Assembly: GCA_021793135.1 (NCBI GenBank)
Contig: JAJYTI010000028.1
Span: 1-15,798, forward strand
From: Bacteroidota bacterium
Lineage (GTDB): Bacteria > Bacteroidota > Bacteroidia > Flavobacteriales > Flavobacteriaceae
DNA: 15,798 nt
Direction of reading: 5' to 3'
The notes under the pieces were generated by a model. That model did no database searches. It was not told the origin of the DNA and saw only the letters and a list, made by a program, of their open reading frames with translations. The position numbers and the translations under genes are program-made. Every line of letters starts with the position of its first letter. The stretch's first letter is position 1. Positions 1 through 6,936 of the stretch are shown here, piece after piece.

Positions 1-17
1 CCGATCTAAAATACGTC

Positions 18-85
18 GCTTCAAAAGGGACAACCAAAATTTATTTTGACCGCTTAAGTTTTCGTTGTCCCTAAAATATTGAAGC
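18..85. repeat. Nested long inverted repeat (structured element)
   Basis: GCTTCAA at 18-24 is the exact reverse complement of TTGAAGC at 79-85. Inside it, AGGGACAAC at 26-34 is the exact complement of GTTGTCCCT at 64-72. The pairing continues through one mismatch (AAAA 36-39 with TTTT 59-62). The inner 24 bases could form a small hairpin of their own (CAAAAT 35-40 with ATTTTG 43-48). The whole could fold into one long hairpin. No gene is readable here. It lies downstream of a predicted leftward promoter, so it may be the leader of a gene beyond the left edge, or a small MITE-like palindrome. What it does is unknown. Confidence 0.55.
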
Positions 86-113
86 AACTGTCTAAAAAAA
101 CACACGTTTCCTA

Positions 114-135
114 TGCAATAGGTTGCACAAATATA
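114..135 (-). promoter_or_regulatory. Predicted leftward promoter with an operator-like dyad
   Basis: On the minus strand TATATTTG (135 to 128) matches the Bacteroidota -7 element TAnnTTTG. Directly beyond it, where transcription would start, is the dyad TGCAA-N4-TTGCA (114-127), a possible repressor site. No clear -33 TTG is seen at the usual distance, which lowers confidence. It would serve a gene to the left of this window. Confidence 0.35.
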
Positions 136-271
136 CAACACTTTTTTATATTAAGACATTTTTGTCCTAATATAAATTATAAACACAAACCCTAACAACA
201 AGTGGTGTATTATACCTATAACCAAAGAGTTACAGTGGTTTTCTTAGATGTATTAAAATGTCAAAGAATGA

Positions 272-307
272 AAGTGACTTTTATTTCAAATTGAGAATAA
301 AACACTT
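272..307 (-). terminator. Possible terminator after nosY
   Basis: AAGTG (272-276) pairs with CACTT (303-307), and inside it TTTTATTTC (279-287) pairs with GAATAAAA (295-302) with one bulged T. It lies just past the nosY stop, where the nos transcript should end. The stem is AT-rich and the following run of T on the minus strand is poor, so this is a weak candidate. The remaining bases from 136 to 320 hold no other feature I can support. Confidence 0.3.
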
Positions 308-320
308 ATTAAGTATATAA

Positions 321-1103
321 TTAAAAGTCTTTTTTAGTAGATTGTCTACGTAAAATAAAAATTGGGGTTATAACCCATACAAAAAGCAATCCTAGAGCAA
401 TCAAACTTCCCCAATAGTTACTAAAGAATTTTTTAAATAAAGCTCCTGTATATCCTAATAATGCAGAGATATCCAATTTAAGCAACATCATAATTCTAGA
501 TAAATCTATAGGATTAAAAATACTAGCAATTAGTGAAAACTTATCTAAAGGATAATCGCTAAAATACATTAACGAAATCAGGAATATTCCATCGTAAATC
601 ACTGCAAGGAATAGCCAAACTAGAATTGCATAACCAAAACCTTTAATACGGTTTTCATTTGCTAGTGCAATATTATAAGAGATTCCAGTAAATATAAAGG
701 TTAGTAATGTACCTAAAAGCAAGAGCATTCCAAATTGCCATATATCGGAAGATTGAAACAATCCATAAATCACAAACGGCAATCCTAAACCTATAATTAA
801 ACTAAGTGATAAGGATATGGCTACTCCAAAAAATTGTCCTAAGAAAATAGAACTTCGTTTTACTGGAAGTGCTAATAACAGCTCGGTAAATTCTCGTGAG
901 CTATAATAATACATCACACCAAACACGGTTCCAATTAACGGAACTAACATGATGATTACGTTCATTAAAGTCAATATTGCTTTAGACAAACTAGGACTTA
1001 AAAACAACATTACAAATCCTAGTAACAAGTAGAAAAGCAGATATACGTAACTCCAACTACTACGCATTAAGTCGTAAAAACTATATTTTAATATCTTAAG
1101 CAT
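321..1103 (-). CDS. nosY: NosY, ABC-2 type permease for NosZ copper-site maturation
   Basis: This 260-residue integral membrane protein has about six hydrophobic helices (near residues 20-35, 45-68, 90-115, 122-146, 155-178 and 232-252). Like other NosY/ABC-2 permeases it has a charged stretch after the second helix (SSREFTELLLALPVKRS, about 68-84). It is the membrane half of the NosFY transporter, which together with NosD is needed to build the CuZ centre of nitrous oxide reductase; current structural work links NosDFY to handling copper and/or sulfur for that site. The start ATG lies inside the end of nosF (8-bp overlap), which implies translational coupling. It is the last gene of the cluster, with 320 bp to the window edge without a gene. 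The NosY identity rests on both sequence character and position after nosD-nosF. Confidence 0.9.
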   Translation of the reverse strand: MLKILKYSFYDLMRSSWSYVYLLFYLLLGFVMLFLSPSLSKAILTLMNVIIMLVPLIGTVFGVMYYYSSREFTELLLALPVKRSSIFLGQFFGVAISLSLSLIIGLGLPFVIYGLFQSSDIWQFGMLLLLGTLLTFIFTGISYNIALANENRIKGFGYAILVWLFLAVIYDGIFLISLMYFSDYPLDKFSLIASIFNPIDLSRIMMLLKLDISALLGYTGALFKKFFSNYWGSLIALGLLFVWVITPIFILRRQSTKKDF

Positions 1104-1809
1104 TTATTTTCGTTGTTAATAGATTAGCAATAGCGTGTTCAAAATCTGGTTCTTGTGTTTGCTCTTTTAGAGCTTCTGCTGTTCCTTTGAAATACACTTT
1201 CCCTTCTAGTAGGAAAACGATTTCATCGGAGATTTCTTCTACAAAATTCATAATGTGCGAAGTAAGCAGTATAATCTTTCCTTTTGCCTTCTCCTCCTCT
1301 ATCATTTCTTTAAGGATAATCAATGCTGCCGGATCTAGTCCTGTAGTAGGCTCATCAAGAATAATTATTGGACTATCGAAAACAAAAGTCAATACTAGAT
1401 TAACCTTTTGCTTTGTTCCTCCAGATAGGTTCCCTAACTTTTTATCTAAATAAGGCTCCAGTCCAAAACGTTGTACAAATGGAGTAACATCGGCATCGGT
1501 ACGTCCACGTAAGTCTTTAATCATATTAAACAACTCACCAACTGCAAGGTTCATAGGGAAATTTGCAATTTGTGGTAAGTAATCTATTTTACGACGATAC
1601 TCCCAGTTTTTATAAATAGACTCGCCGTCTATTTTAATATTTCCATCATTAGGAATAACCATTCCTAAGATGCTCTTAATCAAAGTTGTTTTCCCCGAAC
1701 CATTTGGTCCAAGAACTGCAAAAACACCATTGTCACCGATGGTTAGATCGATTCCTTTTAGGACTTCGTTTTTACCAAACTTTTTATATATATTACTTAT
1801 CTCAATCAT
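1096..1809 (-). CDS. nosF: NosF, ABC transporter ATPase
   Basis: This 237-residue cytoplasmic ATPase powers the NosFY transporter. All ABC motifs are present: Walker A GPNGSGKTT (34-42), Q-loop Q80, signature LSGGTKQK (128-135), Walker B IIILDEP (148-154) with catalytic E153, D-loop about 157-160, and switch H185. The length is typical of a single nucleotide-binding domain. It starts within the end of nosD (8-bp overlap; the run ATGATTGA contains the start codon and the nosD stop) and ends within the start of nosY, so nosD, nosF and nosY are a tight co-translated block. The sequence alone would only say ABC ATPase; the NosF call comes from its place between nosD and nosY. Confidence 0.93.
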   Translation of the reverse strand: MIEISNIYKKFGKNEVLKGIDLTIGDNGVFAVLGPNGSGKTTLIKSILGMVIPNDGNIKIDGESIYKNWEYRRKIDYLPQIANFPMNLAVGELFNMIKDLRGRTDADVTPFVQRFGLEPYLDKKLGNLSGGTKQKVNLVLTFVFDSPIIILDEPTTGLDPAALIILKEMIEEEKAKGKIILLTSHIMNFVEEISDEIVFLLEGKVYFKGTAEALKEQTQEPDFEHAIANLLTTKINA

Positions 1810-3058
1810 GAATAATACGTTTCATACTAGGTTTTTCGTCCAATAAGCCTTCCGGTGTAAATGCTGGAGATACTTTTTCAGAGAATTCTACAATATCTAT
1901 AAACATGCTTCGAAGCAAGATAATAGCCTCTGGTGAACGATTTACTATATGGTTAAACAATTTAACTGGGCGATATGGCACATCTCCTATTCCATCTTTA
2001 TCTAAATCATAGCCATTGTACTCGCTCCAAAAATTTCTTTCAAAAATATTACGGTTTAAAGGTCCATTATAGGATAAATCAAAGGAGTTTTGCATAAAGT
2101 TATTTCTCCTAAACTCATTTAAATAATTGGCTCCACGGGAACGAATTGCCCAACCGTTACTTTGAAAATCATTGTGCTCGTATATAATTCTATTACATCC
2201 TTCCACATTAATACCTATCGTATTACGCTCAAAGGTGTTGTACTTAATATTGGTGTCGGTAACTTCTTTTAACAATACTCCATAAGAAGCCGCTCCCCAG
2301 TTATCAATCATGATATTATGGTGCATGTTCATTTCTTTAGAGAACATAATTGCAATACCCGCACCATTGTTTTTAAAGTAGTTTCCGTCTACCTCATCAT
2401 TATTAGAGAACATGAAGTGTAGGCCATAACGAACGTTATCTTGGCTAATGTTGTTTTTGATGATGCAATGGTTAGAGAATTCAAAATAAATTCCATCGCG
2501 TACTTGATACACTTCATTATTTTCGATTAAGATATAATGACTATGCCATAATTGAATAGCATTTCCAGAATTAAACTCATTCACAGAGCTTCCGTAAACT
2601 TTATTTCCGATAACGGTACCCTTTCTGGATTTTTCAAGGTAAATACCAAAGAAAGGCTCATAAATAGTAAGATCTTTAACTACAAAGTCACGGCTTTCTC
2701 GAACTCTTACTGCAGCATGGTCGGTTAAATAACTAGAACCTACATTTCGAATTTCAAAACCTTCAAGGGTGACATTTTCTGTTTTGTGGATTAATATAAT
2801 CTCTCCTTGAAACTTTCCATCGATTACTACACCAGGCTCTGCTTTTAAGGTAAGAGGTTTATCGATGACAATGCCGGCTTCCTCATATAGTCCTTCTTTT
2901 ACAAGAACCGTATCGCCTTCCTTTGCATTTGCAACTGCTTCTTTAATGCTCGTTTCTTTACAAGAACTACACACTTCGATAACAGAAGCCAGCAAATTAT
3001 TAGGCAAAAGGAGTCCTAATAGTATAAAACTATATAAATAGAAATGTTTAGCTGTCAA
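1802..3058 (-). CDS. nosD: NosD, periplasmic beta-helix copper-site maturation protein
   Basis: This 418-residue exported protein has a signal peptide (hydrophobic 6-23, likely cut after LLA24), then a CASH/NosD right-handed beta-helix domain made of short repeats rich in N-N and G-I turns (for example around 155-330). NosD works with NosFY on the periplasmic side to assemble the CuZ cluster of NosZ. The mature N-terminus carries a Cys-x-x-Cys pair (C30, C33). The start is unusual: the only reasonable start codon before the signal peptide is TTG at 3058-3056. There is no ATG or GTG nearby, and the first internal Met is deep in the beta-helix. It follows nosL by 32 bp and overlaps nosF by 8 bp. 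Confidence 0.93.
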   Translation of the reverse strand: MTAKHFYLYSFILLGLLLPNNLLASVIEVCSSCKETSIKEAVANAKEGDTVLVKEGLYEEAGIVIDKPLTLKAEPGVVIDGKFQGEIILIHKTENVTLEGFEIRNVGSSYLTDHAAVRVRESRDFVVKDLTIYEPFFGIYLEKSRKGTVIGNKVYGSSVNEFNSGNAIQLWHSHYILIENNEVYQVRDGIYFEFSNHCIIKNNISQDNVRYGLHFMFSNNDEVDGNYFKNNGAGIAIMFSKEMNMHHNIMIDNWGAASYGVLLKEVTDTNIKYNTFERNTIGINVEGCNRIIYEHNDFQSNGWAIRSRGANYLNEFRRNNFMQNSFDLSYNGPLNRNIFERNFWSEYNGYDLDKDGIGDVPYRPVKLFNHIVNRSPEAIILLRSMFIDIVEFSEKVSPAFTPEGLLDEKPSMKRIIHD

Positions 3059-3090
3059 GGTTTTAGTTTTTAGTTTTGCACTTGATAATA

Positions 3091-3528
3091 TTATCTACTA
3101 CCTATTTTCTTTTTTATTTCATCCCAAGTAAACAGCTCACCATCATTTTCTTTCTGTAAAGATTGTGCTGCTTCTTTTGTACTTACCGCAGATAAAAATG
3201 CTCCCATTGGGCTTGGAATATTTTCTGAAACTAAGAATGTTGCGTCTTTAGAATTTATAAGTTCTCCTGGATTTAAATAATCTGCAGATAGAACATAAAG
3301 CATGTCTTCTTCTTTCATTTCTGAATTTAGGAAGTTAATCATGCATTCCGATGCATCGAACTTATAGTTTCTTCCTTTTTTTGTTACTACTTGTGCTGCA
3401 TGCGTTGGCGATACAATCGTCATACTGCAAAAATCACAATCGTCTTCACCGTAATCAATTGGCTGTGGCGCTTTCTCACATGCAAACAATGCTAAAGCAA
3501 AAACAAACAACAATAATACGTTCTTCAT
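3091..3528 (-). CDS. nosL: NosL, copper-chaperone lipoprotein
   Basis: This is a 145-residue lipoprotein. A short signal peptide ends in a lipobox with C17 as the lipidation site. NosL binds Cu(I) and supplies copper for NosZ maturation, anchored to a membrane facing the periplasm. The family's features are visible: an N-terminal Cys/Met metal motif (C31-D-F-C34-S-M36), a second Cys-Met pair (C62-M63) after the conserved aromatic/Asp segment, and the PMG motif (107-109), whose Met is a copper ligand in studied members. The ATG is 2 bp after the stop of the upstream membrane protein gene, so the two are co-translated. Length is slightly short but normal for Bacteroidota NosL. Confidence 0.92.
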   Translation of the reverse strand: MKNVLLLFVFALALFACEKAPQPIDYGEDDCDFCSMTIVSPTHAAQVVTKKGRNYKFDASECMINFLNSEMKEEDMLYVLSADYLNPGELINSKDATFLVSENIPSPMGAFLSAVSTKEAAQSLQKENDGELFTWDEIKKKIGSR

Positions 3529-3530
3529 AA

Positions 3531-4148
3531 TTATTTTTTCTTTTTTAAAGATGCTTGACCAACAAGATAGGATAAAAATACCAATACCAATCCTAGTCCT
3601 AATAAGTATCCTCCTAATCCAGGATAAGAATACGTGTCAAAGTTCAACATCTTTTTATGACCAAATAAAGGTGGTTTATAGGTCATTGGATTTCCATTAG
3701 CATCTACGTATTTCATAATCGCATTTGGATCCAAATCACTACCATAATCTAATAACCAAGCATTAAAATCATACATCCCAAGAATACCTAATACCGACAT
3801 TAATATCAGCCATCCTAAAAAGACATTAGGCTTAATCTTTCCGGTAAACCCGATAAATCCTAATATAATTCCTAGAATAGACATGGCTCCTACTACCTTA
3901 GGGAATACATCAAATTCCCACATTTCACCAGGTTTTGGTAAATATTTCATCCCGATATAGTGGTTCATCAAATCGATATTTTGAAGATCTCCTTCTTTAA
4001 CCGACTCGATACCGTTGATATAGATATCCATTCCTAATCCAGGAGCAGGGTATTGCGGAGCTATTAACGTTACATTCCATAAAGGAAATACGAATAAACT
4101 TAATAGGAGTCCAGCCCCAAGTATCATTAATATGCTGGCTTTTTTCAT
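3531..4148 (-). CDS. Four-helix membrane protein of the nos cluster (NosB-like candidate)
   Basis: This 205-residue protein has four membrane helices (about 4-26, 86-103, 108-127 and 177-198) and a lysine-rich C-terminus. The first loop (27-85) is probably periplasmic and carries NHYIGMK (62-68), with His and Met side chains that could bind copper. In clade II nos clusters the gene after nosZ commonly encodes a four-helix protein called NosB, of unknown function; position and topology match that, but I cannot confirm homology by eye, so no symbol is given. It lies between nosZ (124-bp gap with a strong hairpin) and nosL (2-bp gap), so a role in NosZ maturation or electron supply is likely. 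Confidence 0.75.
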   Translation of the reverse strand: MKKASILMILGAGLLLSLFVFPLWNVTLIAPQYPAPGLGMDIYINGIESVKEGDLQNIDLMNHYIGMKYLPKPGEMWEFDVFPKVVGAMSILGIILGFIGFTGKIKPNVFLGWLILMSVLGILGMYDFNAWLLDYGSDLDPNAIMKYVDANGNPMTYKPPLFGHKKMLNFDTYSYPGLGGYLLGLGLVLVFLSYLVGQASLKKKK

Positions 4149-4181
4149 AACTTATTTTCGTTGTGTTGCGTGCTTTTATTA

Positions 4182-4214
4182 GATAGCGGAACTAATTAAT
4201 ATAGTTCCGCTATC
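4182..4214 (-). terminator. Perfect 13-bp hairpin between nosZ and its accessory genes
   Basis: GATAGCGGAACTA (4182-4194) and TAGTTCCGCTATC (4202-4214) are exact complements around a 7-base loop. On the nos transcript the stem is followed by TAATAAAAGC, not a run of U, so it looks more like a partial terminator, an RNA-processing site or a block to 3' decay that would leave more nosZ mRNA than accessory mRNA. Which of these it is cannot be told from sequence. Confidence 0.7.
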
Positions 4215-4272
4215 CTTCCAAGGATTTTTTAAACCTTAAACAATATGTATAATCCTCGGTTCAAGTTTCATT

Positions 4273-6255
4273 TTATTCTGAAACCATTTCACCATCTAAT
4301 CCCCATGACAATTCAATGTCAGAGTCTTCAGGAGATACTCTTATATAACCACCCATTTCTTGGTGAAGAGCAGAACAGAAGTCGGTACAATAGAATGGCC
4401 ATACTCCAACGTCTTTAGGCTCCCAAGTTAATGTCTCTGTTTGACCTGGCATGATTAGCATCTCTGCATTGTTATTACCAATTATTGCAAATCCGTGAGG
4501 TAAGTCAAAGTCTTGCTCTAAGTTAGTAATGTGGAAGTATACCTTATCTCCTACTTTAATACCCTCGATGTTATCTGGTGTAAAGTGGCTACGAATCATA
4601 GACATGTATACGTGTACATTTTTACCATCACGTACTACTTTAGTTTCTGTAGCATTCTTAACCGCTCTAGGGTGTTGGTTTTCACTTAAACGATAGATTT
4701 CTCTCGTTTTGTTTTTAATCTTATCTGCATGAATCATTGCAGCGTAGTGTGGCTCAGCTACTGTTGGGAAGTCTAATAATAATTCCATTTTCTCTCCAGT
4801 AATGTCAAATAACTGTGCAGCGTGAGCTAGCTCTGGACCTACTGGTAGGAATCTATCTTTTGTAATCTTATTCATTACTACCATGTACTTACCGTCTGGT
4901 TTTCTAGAGTTACCACCTGGAATTACTAAGTGACCTGGTGAATAGTAAGCATCTTTTCTGTCTTTAACCTCCCAAGTTCCAAGCTCCCACTTAACCACTT
5001 CAGAAGATACGAAGAACGTAGTATAAGCATTTCCCTGACCATCGAACTCTGTGTGTAGTGGTCCAAGACCTGGTTGCTCTACTACTCCAGCTAATACGTC
5101 ATCGAAGCTCAAAATTGGGATTCCGTACGCTTCACCTTCAAACTTCTCATTCTCAATAGCATCCATTATCTTAGAGAAAGAGTGAACCGTTAAGTTAGCA
5201 GATAACTTACCGTTACCGATAATGTACTCTCCAGATGGATCAACGTCTACACCGTGTGGGGATTTTGGAGTAGGAATGAAGTAAACCATACCTGGTAACT
5301 CCGAAGCATCTAAAATAGTTACTTCTGTTTTCTCTGTAGAAGTAGCAGTATGTGTATTTACGTCAAACTTGTTGTGACGATACTTTGTAGGAACCACTTT
5401 ACCTTTTCCAGCTTTAAAGTACTCCTCTGCTTTTTTCCAGTTAACTGCAGCGATAAAGTCTTTATCGTTTTGTGAGGAGTTAACTTCTTGTAAAGAGTAC
5501 GCCTCCTCTGTGTTATAAGTAGTAAAGAAGAACCATCCGTGAGAACTATCTCTTCCTGGATGACCTAAGTCGTAGTTAAATCCTGGCATTAAGATTTGGA
5601 AAGCCAAATCCATATCTCCTGAATCTTGATCAACAGAAATCATTGATAAAGTTCCCTTAAAGTTTCCTTTATACTCATTAATAGGCATATCACGTTGTGG
5701 GATTGGCACCGAGAAACGTGTACCTGCAACAACATATTCTGTATTTTCGGTTACGAAAGCAGAACTGTGGTTACCTGCAGAGTTAGGAATTTCAATAATT
5801 TCCTCTGTTTCAAAATCCTCAAGGCTAATTCTCGCTACACGTGGCGTGTTGTTTGCGTTCGCAAAAATCCAACGACCGTCTAGCTCACCATTGGTTTGTG
5901 AAATGTCTGGGTGGTGTAAGTCGTCCCAAGGCACAAAACCAAAAGAAGTTTCGAACATTGGTTTGGTCTCCTCAGTGTATCCATAACCATTCATAGGAAT
6001 TTGTGAGAATACACCGATTGTTTTGAATAATCGCCCAGATGGAATACCGTAAACAGAAATCTGTCCGTCAAATCCACCAGATAAAAATCCATAATACTCG
6101 TCATGCTCTCCTGGAGCAACGTACACTTTCTCAGCTGCAGATCCAGATCGAGATCCGTTACTGCTACTGCTCTTGCCGTTTGCACCTCCAGGACTACAAG
6201 CCGTAAATGCAGCCATCGCTACACCTACGCATAATAATCTAATTATTTGCTTCAT
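4273..6255 (-). CDS. nosZ: Nitrous oxide reductase NosZ, clade II, lipoprotein form
   Basis: This 660-residue periplasmic copper enzyme reduces N2O to N2. A seven-bladed propeller domain carries the CuZ ligands; the seven His expected are at 114 and 115 (DLHHPD), 163, 334, 401, 478 and 503. The C-terminal cupredoxin domain carries CuA: H587, C623, C627, H631 and M634, with the same Cys-His-Met spacing as characterised enzymes. There is no twin-arginine motif; instead a Sec lipoprotein signal ends FTAC with C20 lipidated, followed by a Ser/Gly linker (21-40). This marks the clade II ('atypical') type and a membrane-tethered enzyme. The residue between the CuA cysteines is Asp (CTDFC), where the Pseudomonas enzyme has Trp. 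It follows the cytochrome gene by 40 bp. Identity is essentially certain. Confidence 0.98.
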   Translation of the reverse strand: MKQIIRLLCVGVAMAAFTACSPGGANGKSSSSNGSRSGSAAEKVYVAPGEHDEYYGFLSGGFDGQISVYGIPSGRLFKTIGVFSQIPMNGYGYTEETKPMFETSFGFVPWDDLHHPDISQTNGELDGRWIFANANNTPRVARISLEDFETEEIIEIPNSAGNHSSAFVTENTEYVVAGTRFSVPIPQRDMPINEYKGNFKGTLSMISVDQDSGDMDLAFQILMPGFNYDLGHPGRDSSHGWFFFTTYNTEEAYSLQEVNSSQNDKDFIAAVNWKKAEEYFKAGKGKVVPTKYRHNKFDVNTHTATSTEKTEVTILDASELPGMVYFIPTPKSPHGVDVDPSGEYIIGNGKLSANLTVHSFSKIMDAIENEKFEGEAYGIPILSFDDVLAGVVEQPGLGPLHTEFDGQGNAYTTFFVSSEVVKWELGTWEVKDRKDAYYSPGHLVIPGGNSRKPDGKYMVVMNKITKDRFLPVGPELAHAAQLFDITGEKMELLLDFPTVAEPHYAAMIHADKIKNKTREIYRLSENQHPRAVKNATETKVVRDGKNVHVYMSMIRSHFTPDNIEGIKVGDKVYFHITNLEQDFDLPHGFAIIGNNNAEMLIMPGQTETLTWEPKDVGVWPFYCTDFCSALHQEMGGYIRVSPEDSDIELSWGLDGEMVSE

Positions 6256-6295
6256 AATAAATAAGGGATATAATTGGTTAACTTTTCTATCTTAA

Positions 6296-6796
6296 CTATA
6301 GTGTTCTAAAATATTCCAAAATAGCACGTACTTCATCTTGAGTTAAACCTTGGTTTGCCATAGGCGAACCATTATACTCGATTAAAAGTTGTTTTGCTAA
6401 TGGATCTTCTTTTACCATAACCTCAGGGTTAATAATCATATTTGCAATCCACTCAGGATTACGACGCTCAAAAATTCCTTTGATTGCTGGACCAATAAAC
6501 TTTTTGTCTGTTTTGTGACAAGCAGTACAATTCATTTTAAATAATTCTTCACCTTTTTCAGCCAAAGCATCGTCCATATCACCTAATTCTATCGAAGTAA
6601 ACGGACCAACACCCTTACTATCAAAGTTGACTCCAGTCGAAACTACATCTCCAGACGTTTTCGGAGTTTCTTTTTTTGGTTTACTTTCAGAAGATTGCGT
6701 ACCGATTGATACTGGCTCTTTGGTTTTCTTATCTTCGTTGTTTCCACAACCAATTAATAAACCTGCAAAAAGAAGGGCTAAAAAATATTTTTTCAT
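6296..6796 (-). CDS. Lipoprotein monohaem c-type cytochrome, probable NosZ electron donor
   Basis: This 166-residue exported cytochrome is the first gene of the nos cluster. A lipoprotein signal ends LIGC with C17 as lipidation site. A low-complexity Lys/Ser/Thr linker (about 20-60) leads to one cytochrome c domain with haem motif C90-T-A-C93-H94 and likely axial ligand M146 in GSPMANQ. It probably passes electrons from the quinol pool to CuA of NosZ; both proteins being lipid-anchored would keep them together at the membrane. I chose the ATG at 6796-6794, which gives a standard signal peptide; a GTG three codons upstream (6805) is possible but unnecessary. No nosR, nosX or nosGH lies in the window, as is common for clade II clusters. 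Confidence 0.88.
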   Translation of the reverse strand: MKKYFLALLFAGLLIGCGNNEDKKTKEPVSIGTQSSESKPKKETPKTSGDVVSTGVNFDSKGVGPFTSIELGDMDDALAEKGEELFKMNCTACHKTDKKFIGPAIKGIFERRNPEWIANMIINPEVMVKEDPLAKQLLIEYNGSPMANQGLTQDEVRAILEYFRTL

Positions 6797-6828
6797 AATG
6801 ATCACTTGTTTTGATTTGTTATTTAATA

Positions 6829-6836
6829 CAAATATA
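6829..6836 (-). promoter_or_regulatory. Predicted nos operon promoter (-7 element)
   Basis: TATATTTG read on the minus strand (6836 to 6829) is an exact TAnnTTTG match. It gives a start near 6825 and a leader of about 30 nt before the cytochrome ATG. No TTG sits at the normal -33 distance; the nearest TTTG is about 26 bp away and lies inside the activator-like dyad described next, as expected for an activator-dependent promoter. Confidence 0.55.
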
Positions 6837-6859
6837 CCTTAGCCCCCTTACTTAATATA

Positions 6860-6871
6860 TGACAAATATCA
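6860..6871. promoter_or_regulatory. Candidate Crp/Fnr-type operator for the nos operon
   Basis: TGAC-AAAT-ATCA (6860-6871) fits the Crp/Fnr family core TGAY-N4-RTCA, and flanking bases extend it into a wider dyad, ATATGA-N6-TCATAT (6857-6874). Its centre is about 40 bp upstream of the predicted nos start, the classic position for activation by overlapping RNA polymerase. It lies between two divergent promoters, so it could also be an Rrf2/NsrR site acting on both genes. Confidence 0.45.
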
Positions 6872-6924
6872 TATTCAAGACTTTTATATCCTAAATGTTG
6901 TTTCAGAGATAAATTTTATTTGTT

Positions 6925-6932
6925 TACTTTTG
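6925..6932 (+). promoter_or_regulatory. Predicted rrf2 promoter, possibly leaderless
   Basis: TACTTTTG is an exact TAnnTTTG match whose last base is only 4 nt before the ATG at 6937. If used, transcription would start at or next to the start codon, giving a leaderless mRNA. No in-frame ATG, GTG or TTG lies between the upstream stop (6910) and 6937. A TTG at 6898-6900 is too far away for a standard -33 element. Confidence 0.45.
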
Positions 6933-6936
6933 TTAT

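Noticed and set aside
18..85. Insertion sequence end
   Set aside because: The inverted repeats look like transposon ends but are only about 70 bp apart, with no transposase and no flanking duplication visible.
4221..4256. AGGATT/AATCCT pair after nosZ
   Set aside because: Six base pairs separated by 24 bases; not distinguishable from chance.
4265..4284. GTTTC/GAAAC hairpin around the nosZ stop codon
   Set aside because: Only five base pairs with a 10-base AT-rich loop; too weak beside the 13-bp hairpin downstream.
5695..5883. Plus-strand ORF of 62 codons inside nosZ
   Set aside because: It lies wholly opposite a certain gene, has no family character and no promoter. The same reasoning removes the ORFs at 1187-1453, 5991-6185, 6627-6842, 7692-7904, 8638-9018, 8879-9064, 9954-10244, 10320-10589 and 12860-13060.
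4273..6255. Clade I (Tat-exported) NosZ
   Set aside because: No twin-arginine motif is present; the signal is a short Sec lipoprotein type and neither nosR nor nosX is nearby.
6797..6805. GTG start giving a 169-residue cytochrome
   Set aside because: The ATG three codons later gives a normal lipoprotein signal beginning MKKYFLAL, so the extension adds nothing.
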